Assembly (NCBI RefSeq): GCF_963678635.1
Contig: NC_087070.1
Span: 6,606,539 to 6,670,538, forward strand
DNA from: Symsagittifera roscoffensis
Taxonomy: Eukaryota; Xenacoelomorpha; Acoela; Convolutidae
DNA: 64,000 bases
Reading direction: 5' to 3'
Shown here: in pieces, positions 10,801-19,428 of the stretch
Position numbering within the stretch: position 1 is the stretch's first letter
Layout: each line of letters opens with the position of its first letter
Notes under the pieces: model-generated
Seen by the model: only the letters and a program-made list of their open reading frames with translations
The model's database searches: none
Told to the model about the DNA's origin: nothing
Program-made: the position numbers and the translations under genes

Positions 10801-11250
10801 GGATCGGACACAACGCGATGCTCGAACAAGATGCGGTGCACATAGGTTGCGAGGCCGATCTGGCCGCACACGTTCTGGACGTGCAAGGCAGACAACTTTC
10901 AGTAAAGGGACTGCTAGACACGGGAGCAGTGGTTAGTGTCATGCCAGTCAAAACTTGGACCGACATGGGTTTCGAGAGGTCGGATATCATACCGACAAAC
11001 ATCAGGTTGGCAGCGGCCAATCAGGGAGCGATCTATGTGACTGGACGAACCCCGATCATTTCACTGCAGCTCGGAGGAAGACATCTTTGGATGAGCTTCC
11101 TAGTAGTGGAGAATTTGGACGAATCCGATCAGTTCATCTTGGGAAGGGATTTCGTTCGCAACTTTGACGTCACGATCGATCTCAATGACGGGTTGATTAG
11201 GATCAAGGATCCTGAGAGAAAGTATGAAAAGAGACCCCTTAATAAGATCT
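10800..11250 (+). CDS. Aspartic protease domain of copy B
   Basis: Retropepsin-like domain at the end of the gag frame. The active-site triplet DTG lies at 10917-10925 in LLDTGAVVSVMP, followed by the flap-like region and ILGRDFVRNFDV near 11135, the usual second conserved block of gypsy proteases. It would cut the Gag-Pol polyprotein. It is fused to gag, not to RT, as in many Ty3/gypsy elements. Confidence 0.85.
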
Positions 11251-11759
11251 TAATTAATCAGGCCAAGGTGCCGATTTTTCTGGATCGGAAAGTTAGATTA
11301 AAACCAAACCAAGCCCTAGTAGCGACGTTTAGGATGAGGAACTTGAATGAACTCAGCAATGGCAGACAGGTGTGTCTGGTACCAAATCCAAACAGTAAAA
11401 GCTCGGCTATTTTAGGAAGAAGCTTCTCACTCACTCAGAGCGGACTGTGTGTGAGTGTGTTATTGAACACAGAAGCAACAACAGTGACAATACAGAGGTG
11501 AAAGAAACTTGGCTACGCTTTGCCTCTGAACACAGACTTTCAGAGTGTGGAGAACTTGAAAAAGTTTGATGTTACTAAATGTCCATTACATGCGAACCAA
11601 GAATGTATAATGAAAAGAGTGAATGAATTGAAATCTTCTAGGAAATTGTTTTCAATGAAGTCGGAAACAGATGATGGGCTGTCTAGTTGTTCCAACTTTC
11701 CTGAGAGGTCGACGGAAGCAGAGTTAGCAGCGAATAAGCCTGTCCTACCTGAGATAGAA

Positions 11760-12560
11760 CACCTGAAGGGTAAAATATCAGATAAGGAATTAGATTCGCT
11801 CAGAGCGGTGCTAAATCGGAACGCAGACGTTTTTTCAAAGCATAAGGCCGACATAGGTTGTTGCAATTTTGTAGAGCACGAGATTGAGATAGAAGAGGGC
11901 TCGGTACCTCATAGGGAAGGGGCGAGAAGAATGACCCCAAACAAGTCAGAAGCGTGTAGGAAGGAAATCGAGATGTTAATGGAGTACGACATGATCGAGC
12001 CGTCGAAGTCCCCATGGGCTTGTAGCGTGGTCATGGCGAAAAAGAAAGGAGGACAACTCAGATTTTGTTGTGATTTCCGTTATCTGAACGCAGTGACTAT
12101 AAAGGACGCATACCCGATTCCCCGCATCGATGAGAGCCTATCCAAGCTGGGGGACGCGAAGTTCTTCACGACGTTGGATTTGGGCTCTGCGTTCTGGCAA
12201 GTGCCACTCAGAAAGCAAGATCGAGAGAAAACAGGCTTCGCGTGTGATCTGGGACTGTTCCAGTGGAAGAGGATGCCATTCGGATTGTGCAACGCGACGG
12301 CCACATTCCCGCGACTGATGGCCCAGGCACTCACGAGCGTCACTAAGAAATACGGGAATCTCATCATGTGTTATGTCGATGATGTCGTGATTGCAACACC
12401 AACCTTAGAAGACCACATAGAGAGGTTGGAGGAGGTGTTTTCTTGCATGAAGCAGGCGGGTCTGAAATGTAAACCCTCTAAGTGTGAAATCCTCAGGGAT
12501 TCCATAAAGTATCTGGGCCGCTTAGTTGACAAACATGGAGTGAGACCAGATCCCGAAGCT
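11760..12560 (+). CDS. Reverse transcriptase domain of copy B
   Basis: The pol frame opens at 11520. RT blocks in order: MIEPSKSPWACSVVMAKKK, LRFCCDFRYLNAVTIKDAYP, FFTTLDLGSAFWQVPL (first catalytic Asp), FGLCNATATFPRLM, and CYVDDVVIATPT with YVDD at 12372-12383 (the catalytic pair), then KCEILRDSIKYLGRLV and FLGFANYYREFIKGY. These are typical Ty3/gypsy RT motifs. The D copy at 58500-59250 is very similar. Confidence 0.92.
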
Positions 12561-12789
12561 GTTGAAGCGGTGCTGACCTGGAAGGCACCTAAGACAGATA
12601 CACAGCTGATGAGTTTTTTGGGATTCGCTAATTATTATCGAGAGTTCATCAAGGGGTATGCTGACAAAATATACCCCATGCAGAGGTTGATGAGAAACAA
12701 GGGCAAAAAGTTCACCTGGACTGATGAGGCGCAAGTTTCATTTGAAAACATCAAACGTGAACTTTGCGAGGCACAGGTCCTCGGCATGC

Positions 12790-13175
12790 CGACAGAGAAG
12801 GGGATGTTCGTGCTGGACACGGATGCATCAGTGGTTGCGATATCGGGCATACTTCACCAGGAGCAGGAGTGGAACGGGAGAACGGTTCTTCGTCCGATAG
12901 CCTACGGGAGTAAAGTCCTGAGTGATACTGAAATGAAGTACGGCGCACCAAAAGCGGAGATGTTTGCGGTGATCACTTTCGTGGAAAAATACAGGGCCTA
13001 CTTGGGGAGTGCTTCCTTCAAGTTACGTGTGGATAATCGTGCCCTTGCCTGGCTGAAAACCTATTCGATGGACCAAAGTTATATTGGTCGTTGGATCGTG
13101 CGCCTGGATGGATACCACATGATCATAGAGCACCGTACCCGTGACAAGCATCAGAACGCAGATAGCCTCAGTAAA
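12790..13175 (+). CDS. RNase H domain of copy B
   Basis: Follows RT directly. VLDTDASVVAISGILHQ carries the first acidic residue; then RPIAYGSKVLSDTE, KAEMFAVITFVEKYRAYL, LRVDNRALAWLKT and HRTRDKHQNADSLSK. This matches the gypsy RNase H that removes the RNA strand during reverse transcription. Confidence 0.9.
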
Positions 13176-13189
13176 AAGACAGAATTTTA

Positions 13190-14600
13190 TGAGCGCCTCG
13201 AGGATAAACAGGCTAACCAATCAGAGATCAAAGACGGGTTTTTCTTTCTGGACAAAGAAACCTACGACAAACTTACTAGGTGGTTAGACAAGTCAGGGCA
13301 TCCTATACCCGGACACCCTGACCTTCCAGTGGAGACGGCCGCGGAGATAAAGCTTTTAGCCAGAGGCGAGCCCGTTCCGTTGGATCTGCTAGTTCGATCC
13401 AACTTGGTGCAGCAAGAACTTACCAGATTAGGTATAAACAGCATGGCTCTATTGAACAGGACGGTGAACATGGCGCCGGACGTCATGGGAAAGCTCCTTG
13501 ACTTGTTGGACAGGGAAGTGGATAGGCATGATCGTGAATGGATGGAGACCATGCAGCGGTTGACTGTCACCGAGAGAACAGAGAAGAGGCCAGTGTCCAT
13601 TCGCAGCCGAGGCGTTGAACGGGATTGCAGGTCGATTGTCAACCAGCTGGTGAGCTCGATGCCGAAGGAGGTCTTGTTGAGAACTTCGTTCACTGAATAT
13701 GGAACACTGAATCAGAACCAAACTACTGAGGAAGTCAGGATCAGGTCGAAATCTAGCTTCACGAGGAGAGTGCATTTCACGGATGCAAAAGAAGAATACG
13801 AGCCGAGCCCAGATTGTTCGTCCGTGGACGAGACAATGTCCGGGGAGTCTGATACCTTCGAGCCAGTCAAGGACGACTCGTCTGAGGAGTCAGACACCTT
13901 TGAGCCCGTGCAGGACGACTTGTCCGGGGAGAGGTTGACGAGACCACCTAGGGACAGAATTTTGTCCGGGGAGTCGAGAAACATCTCAGACAACTTGGAA
14001 TATGATGTTGAGGAATCAGTCGACTCAAGTGTTGACTCGAGGCCCCATTCCTGGGACAACACGTCTGAAACAACTTCCAATTCCGATATGTCAGAGATCG
14101 CAATCCACTCCTTATTGGTAGACTGGAAGCAGCGTGGGCTGGACCGAGAAACACATCAGGATCCAGACAGGGACAGATACACCTCAGATGAAGAGGGCAC
14201 TGTGGTAGATAATGCCGCAGACGAGCTCGAGCTGATAGCAGTTTCGAACCGCCCAACCAGATTGCTGCCGCATGGTACGGTCGTCCGTACCAATCTGGAA
14301 CCATCTGTGCAGGAAGCGACGCCTTTGAAAAAGATATGGTGTGTCAAGTTGATGGACGATGCTCATGCTCCGGAGATAATGAGTGGGCAAATGAACGTGG
14401 TAAAGACGTATTTGAAATCCAGATACAGGTTGTCGGATCTCCTAAGGGCTCAACGAAATGATAGAATGACGAGCAGTCTGAAGAGATGGATCGAGAATGG
14501 AGCACCTGACAAGGGAGACTTGGAAGAAGACAGCTACAAGATCTTGAAGCAATTCTACCTGAAGCGAAACGACTTGTTGTACCTGAATAAGGACGGAATC
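13190..14600 (+). CDS. Long acidic linker between RNase H and integrase, copy B
   Basis: About 470 residues without a known domain. A short acidic repeat (ESDTFEPVKDD, ESDTFEPVQDD, with SGE spacers) lies around 13845-13990. Copy D has a linker of similar length and position with similar SGE and acidic runs, so it is a real part of the polyprotein. Most gypsy elements have a much shorter linker here. Confidence 0.6.
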
Positions 14601-14639
14601 GTTGCCTGCAAGCGAAAAGAGGAGGACAAGGTCCTCTAT

Positions 14640-15700
14640 AAATACAATTCAATAGTGTTACCACAGTTGTACCAGACCGAATTGCTCTTTCGCTCACATG
14701 ATCAGATGGGCCATCAAGGCGTGGACAAAGTGTATAACAGGATACAGAAACGATTCGAATGGCCGGGATTGAAAAAGGCTTGTGAGAAGTGGATCGCCGC
14801 ATGCCTGTCATGTCAGCAGGCGAAGGATCCCATGAAACTAGGGTTCCCCCTACAGTCAATAGAGTCGTCAGGTTTCAACGAAGTGGTGCAAATTGATCAT
14901 CAGAAAATCTGCATGACAGCAACGGGCTAGAATCAAGTGCTGGTAATGATCGACCATTTTAGGAAGTATGCGGAAGCAGCACCCTGCATGACAGCATCGG
15001 CGGAAGAAACATGTGATCATTTGATAAATGTGTGGATAGCGAGGCATGGCTGCCCCATCACGTTCCAATCGGACAATGGCAAAGCATTCGTGGGTGATCT
15101 CACGAAGAGTTGATGAAAAGGTCGCAGGTAGCGCAGGCCCACTCAACCACTTATCACCCGCAAACGAATGGCCTAGTCGAGAGGCAAAACCGCACACTGG
15201 TATCCATGCTGAGAGTCTACTGCTCGCGTTACATGGATGACTGGGACAAGCACTTGCCGCAAGTGATGGGTGCTTACAACAGCACGGAGCATTCCACCAC
15301 GGGAATAAGTCCGCACATGATGTTAACGGGTCATAAAAAAGCGCTCCCGTTGACGTTTTTCTACCCTGAATATGAGGGGAAGAGGACAGCACCGCAAACG
15401 TACGTGCGGGATGTTATTAGAAGACAGCAGGACCTCAATGACTTATGCAGGAGGAATACGCAACAGGCACAAATTAGACAAAAAAGGAGGTTTGATAAAA
15501 GGACAGCTGATGCGAAGGCCTACTCAGTTGGCGACTACGTCTGGGTGTTCCAGGAAGTGGTTCCACCAAAGGGAACCAAGAAATTATTAAAAAAATGGCG
15601 TGGTCCATTTCAGATAACAGAAGTGCACCAAGGAGGTCGTTTTTATCGATTGAGCACTGGAAGAGCAGCTCATTATGAAAACATCAAACCACACAATGCC
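14640..15700 (+). CDS. Integrase region of copy B
   Basis: The N-terminal zinc-binding module is visible at about 14695-14830 (RSHDQMGHQGVDKVY, then CLSCQQAKD). The catalytic core lies at about 14880-15330 (IDHQKI, FQSDNG, AHSTTYHPQTNGLVERQNR, AYNSTEHSTTGISPHMMLTG). A GPY/F-type module (WRGPFQITEVHQGGRFY) lies near 15597-15655. There is no chromodomain after it. Integrase inserts the cDNA; the 4-bp target duplication fits. This part of B is not intact. Confidence 0.85.
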
Positions 15701-15837
15701 TCGTCAGAGGATTGGTGCATCCCGGCGGACATGCAAGAGGGAGACTATTTGACAGTGGATCCTGCTTGTGAAGTGAATGAAAGGGGTACTCGCGACAAAA
15801 ACGACGCGACAAAAACGACTGGAAACAGAGGCCTGGT

Positions 15838-16137
15838 GTGGGAGGGATGATAGCGCTGCCCCCTGTTGCATCAAAGATACCAGGGAAATATTTGTGTTTC
15901 CTGGTTACCAAGGCCACTGATAGGCAACACGTAGATCCAAAGAGCTTGGTATTGGCCTTGACTCGACTTAGGGATTTTTTGGTTGAGAGAGGAGTGACCT
16001 CTCTCTCGTTGCCAGTATACGATCCTAATAGGGGAAAGCTACATCCGACACAGTTGTACGCACTTGTACACGTGATATTTTCAGAGACTGACATAGAAGT
16101 TTACTTACATAAAAAATACTATCTGAGCATATGCTAA
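15838..16137 (+). CDS. Macro-domain-like segment after integrase, copy B
   Basis: About 95 residues that I read as the C-terminal two thirds of a TARG1/OARD1-like macro domain: GKYLCFLVTKATDRQHVDP, LTRLRDFLVERGVTSLSLPVYDPNRG, ALVHVIFSETDIEVYLHKKYY. In the human family the same order is R/KY-x-YYLITKK, a helix of about 15 residues, NGVTDLSMPRIGCG, then an EEVF-x-ATDI-x-V strand. Macro domains bind or remove ADP-ribose. The match rests on pattern memory, not on a search. The D copy (54428-54922) extends further upstream. Whether it acts as an enzyme or a binder is open. Confidence 0.55.
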   Translation: MGGMIALPPVASKIPGKYLCFLVTKATDRQHVDPKSLVLALTRLRDFLVERGVTSLSLPVYDPNRGKLHPTQLYALVHVIFSETDIEVYLHKKYYLSIC

Positions 16138-16605
16138 GAATTGCGCTCGGCGATAAGTGGTCTTTTTTAAGTTACTCGATAAGAATGAGAGTCAAGTTTT
16201 AGATTAGGTTAGGTTTTAGGTACAGTATTAGGGATTATGTTTTTATGTGATAGTATAGGCGTGTGATGTTCTTGTATTTATGTGTTATGTTATGATATGT
16301 TTTATGTTTTGTGTCATAAAAGACCTGGGGTACTCCAGGTCATCAAGGTGACAGCGCACATTCGTGCTACCCTGACAAAGATAAAGGTGGACGATCCACC
16401 TTGGTGCTTAATTTTTAAATCAGAATTGAGAAGAGAATTTCAATGGAGAGTTTTAAGGAGTTGAGTGATGTTGTATCCAAAAATGATGGTTTTAAGTCGC
16501 GACTTGTTTTTTAGATCTTGATTGATCAGAAATTGTTTATTGAATTCATTGAATCAAACGAGACAGGAAGACACTACACGACAGCAAGAATCAACACGAT
16601 AAGAA
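16138..16605 (+). other. Untranslated spacer before the downstream cassette of copy B
   Basis: AT-rich, no ORF. A short hairpin (GACCTGG/CCAGGTC, 16322-16328 with 16335-16341) stands out. The spacer could hold an internal promoter or splice site for the downstream ORFs, but no clear motif is visible. Confidence 0.4.
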
Positions 16606-17607
16606 ATGGGTGACACGAACGAACTCATGGAATTCCTCTCAGCGAGTCTAGGAGCGACTCTAGACGAGATCTATCAGCGGCTGATTGATTGTGATTTCAC
16701 ACGAGAAGACCCGGGGCTGGCAATTTTTGTGGTCGCGCTCCTCAATGCATTAGGACGAGAGGGTCGAGGGAATCGCCCTACGGAAGTCGTGTTGATGTTG
16801 GCCTTCGGTGAGTCCGGGACCGCCGAGAGAGGTCGAAATCGACTGATGAGATGGAGGCGTGGAGAAATGTCTGGCCACGACCTGGCTCGTGAGCCAGGAC
16901 TAGGTGAGCAGAGGGACCACCGGCTAGGTGAGATGCCCTTACCAGTCCAACCGGCGCAGCCACTCATCGGAGCGAAGAGACAACGTGATGGGCCAGGCCC
17001 GTCACATTCGGTCGACTCCCCTACAGCTGCTCCTCCTTCGCAGAAAGTGAGGGTGAGTGAAATAGAGATCCAGACGTCGGAGACGATCGAGACGCTGGAA
17101 AAGAAGGAGAAAGATCAGAGCGAGCTCTGTGCCAAACTCCAGGAGTATAGGGCAATAGCTCGAGAAAGAGACGAATGGAAGAAGAAATACGAAGATCTAC
17201 AGGTGGCTTATAAGGAGGATGAAATAAAGCACCTGAAGGAGCTGTATATGGCGAAGGTGAGCCAAGTGTCACCGGAAGTTCTGGCGAGCATGAGATCCTC
17301 GGAGGGACCCAACGACACACGCCCCGGGACAACAGCCCAGGAGCTGTGTGTATCGAGAGGGCCCGAGGTTCTGGATTTACGTGCATCGAGAGAGCCCGAG
17401 GCTCCTCAGCAGACACGACTGTCTGCTTCTAGTCAAAAGTTAACAATACCAGACCCTTCTGACACTTACCTCGCTCCTCAGTTCCAAGAATCGTTCAACC
17501 AAGTGGCCAGAGCAACGATGGATGAGATCAGCCGAACCACTGGACGGACATTGGGTAGGATCGTTCCTTCCCAGCGTCGTGATCAGTCATCTATTAGCTC
17601 GGAGTGA
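16606..17607 (+). CDS. Coiled-coil ORF of the downstream cassette, copy B, unknown function
   Basis: ATG-started frame of 333 codons. An N-terminal region of about 115 residues (FTREDPGLAIFVVALLNALG, LMRWRRGEMSG, EPGL) is also found in copy D (53620-53958: DPEVVMLLTALINILG, VMRWRNGALSG, EPGLGSS). Residues about 150-220 are rich in Glu/Lys with heptad-like spacing and probably form a coiled coil. A proline-rich and serine-rich tail ends with a block (IPDPSDT) shared with D. No known family is recognised. It lies just before the SGNH ORF in both B and D, so the two are probably used together. Confidence 0.6.
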   Translation: MGDTNELMEFLSASLGATLDEIYQRLIDCDFTREDPGLAIFVVALLNALGREGRGNRPTEVVLMLAFGESGTAERGRNRLMRWRRGEMSGHDLAREPGLGEQRDHRLGEMPLPVQPAQPLIGAKRQRDGPGPSHSVDSPTAAPPSQKVRVSEIEIQTSETIETLEKKEKDQSELCAKLQEYRAIARERDEWKKKYEDLQVAYKEDEIKHLKELYMAKVSQVSPEVLASMRSSEGPNDTRPGTTAQELCVSRGPEVLDLRASREPEAPQQTRLSASSQKLTIPDPSDTYLAPQFQESFNQVARATMDEISRTTGRTLGRIVPSQRRDQSSISSE

Positions 17608-17622
17608 GCACCCCACACGATA

Positions 17623-18660
17623 GTGCCCTCGGGGACTGCGCATGGCAGAACCTATCAAAAGTCCCGCGTGGTAGATATTAGGAAGAATCTGATGACACGG
17701 CACCAGTTCACGCAAGTAGCTACGGAGCATCCTCGAGCCTGCCTGAATGACATGAGCTGGAACCCCGCTACGAGCGACCAGGTAATTCACCCAGGGAGTC
17801 GCCACCTGATCATAAGAGACAGTTTGGTGAGGGATCTGAATGAGATCTTCCTCTATGGTCAGACAACCACTTTGTCCTTTGGAGGAGCTTCAGTGGCTCA
17901 GGTCATCAAGATGATGGAATTCCAAAGCGAGGATCACCTGGATACGCTGGTGATAGTGCTAGGAACTAACGACGTCTCGAGAGCCCCAGTGACTCCCGAG
18001 TGCAAGTGGGAGCCTCTGCTGGTATGCCTCCTGAATGAACTGAAGGAGAAGTACAGGCCCAGGTTTGTGGTGCTGTGCACGATACCACAAAACCCGCTGA
18101 TGGGCACCACAGTGGCAGATTTCATGAATGGCAACGTGACACGGTGGAACGAAATGATCCGTAATCTGGTGAGAAGCAACCCTGGCGAGTTGCGACTTCT
18201 GGATCTCGAAAACACGCTATGCATGATTGATCACATTGCACTTACCAGAGATGGGATACATTTCAACACCCAACGAGGGAGACACTGGATGAATGATGTA
18301 TTTCAGACGCAATTGAGGGAAATGGAGCAGGAATCGAGGGCGACCAGTTCTCTGGCTCGGACCAGCTCAACGACCGGAGGAAGTAGAATAAGGGCAAGCG
18401 TGCCCGAATCCCTCGTCAACCGCCTTGGACCCTTGGCGATGGAGACGGCTGTAGCCGCACCCACCGCTCCGAGCTCAAACGTGAGAGAGAGGCTAGGGAC
18501 TGCTCCTCCTCCCAGAACACAACCGCTTGAAAGCCGACTCGGCAGATCAGTGGTTCAGAACAGAAATAACTCCCAGACCGTGTCTAGGAGGAACGATCCG
18601 CCCCCCACGGCAAACCCTGCTCCAGCAGCAGGACCGTCTACGAACGCCGTGCCTGCGTAG
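17623..18660 (+). CDS. SGNH/GDSL-hydrolase-like ORF, copy B
   Basis: The frame opens at 17623; the first in-frame ATG is a little downstream (MTRHQF, about 17692). The SGNH blocks appear in order: DSLVR (block I serine), FGGAS (block II glycine), VIVLGTNDVS (block III asparagine) and DGIHF (block V Asp and His). Spacing fits a domain of about 180 residues, followed by a Pro/Ser/Thr-rich tail of about 110 residues. SGNH enzymes are esterases or lipases; an esterase of this fold is known in ORF1 of CR1-type LINEs. Its place in a gypsy-type element, downstream of integrase, is unusual. D carries a diverged homologue at 52316-53066. Confidence 0.72.
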   Translation: MPSGTAHGRTYQKSRVVDIRKNLMTRHQFTQVATEHPRACLNDMSWNPATSDQVIHPGSRHLIIRDSLVRDLNEIFLYGQTTTLSFGGASVAQVIKMMEFQSEDHLDTLVIVLGTNDVSRAPVTPECKWEPLLVCLLNELKEKYRPRFVVLCTIPQNPLMGTTVADFMNGNVTRWNEMIRNLVRSNPGELRLLDLENTLCMIDHIALTRDGIHFNTQRGRHWMNDVFQTQLREMEQESRATSSLARTSSTTGGSRIRASVPESLVNRLGPLAMETAVAAPTAPSSNVRERLGTAPPPRTQPLESRLGRSVVQNRNNSQTVSRRNDPPPTANPAPAAGPSTNAVPA

Positions 18661-18732
18661 GGAGTTGAACCAGGCAGCCTGCTGCTTTGGAACCGATCAG
18701 ACCCGAGTCATTGGGGACAGTACAAGACAGAC

Positions 18733-19428
18733 ATGTCCGCGAAACTAAACATGAATACCCTGACGTGTCGGGAGGACGCGATGAGAATGATTGGCGGAGA
18801 GAGTCCCACGGTGTCGCGATTATATCGGATATCAGGCGTGGATTGGCTGCTAGCAGAGCAGGAGCAGTTCTGCTCTACGACTATGCTCCGACATGCAGAC
18901 TTGAACGGGTTGCCTCAGGACAATACCTTTGGACCCTTGAACACGCGGTCCCTTACGGACGTCCGACAGAGAGCCCGGGAATTGAAACCACCTGCTCGAA
19001 GGGGCAAGTTCCAGGTAGAGAACAAGCCCAACAACAAGCATCATAAGATGTACAGGCAGTTCGCTAAACCACCTGGTCAGACGCCTGGTGAGTATTCGAG
19101 GGACTACCCCCGAACGACGACGGTAGATGGAGATGACCAGAGATATGGGAAACTGAAGGCCCCAATAGGCGACGGCCTGTTCGCAGCTTACGATCCCTTA
19201 GAGATGAAAGCTGCAAAGTATCTGATCGTAGCCAGTTCCGATTATCTCTACACGCCCCGTTATCTCTTTTGGCCCGACGTGATTTTCTTCACGGCACCTA
19301 AATTGGATTGGGGACAGGCAATCGGGATGATGATAAGTGTACGAAGGGTGGTCAGTATGGAGCCGCAGGTGATAGTGGTTGCAGGCTCAAATGATCATCT
19401 GCAAAGCAGGGGCTTTTGTCACGTCTGA
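18733..19428 (+). CDS. ORF of unknown function after SGNH, copy B
   Basis: ATG-started frame of 231 codons. Two conserved parts are shared with D (51071-51990): an N-terminal part (REDAMRMIGG, YRISGVDWLLA, FCSTTMLRHADLNGLP) and a C-terminal part (DDQRYGKLKA, LIVASSDYLYTPRYLFWPD, IVVAGSNDHLQSRGF). The alternating hydrophobic strands and the phrase VVAGSNDHL resemble an alpha/beta fold and loosely echo the GTND block of SGNH, so it may be a second, degenerate hydrolase-like module. No family is assigned. Confidence 0.55.
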   Translation: MSAKLNMNTLTCREDAMRMIGGESPTVSRLYRISGVDWLLAEQEQFCSTTMLRHADLNGLPQDNTFGPLNTRSLTDVRQRARELKPPARRGKFQVENKPNNKHHKMYRQFAKPPGQTPGEYSRDYPRTTTVDGDDQRYGKLKAPIGDGLFAAYDPLEMKAAKYLIVASSDYLYTPRYLFWPDVIFFTAPKLDWGQAIGMMISVRRVVSMEPQVIVVAGSNDHLQSRGFCHV

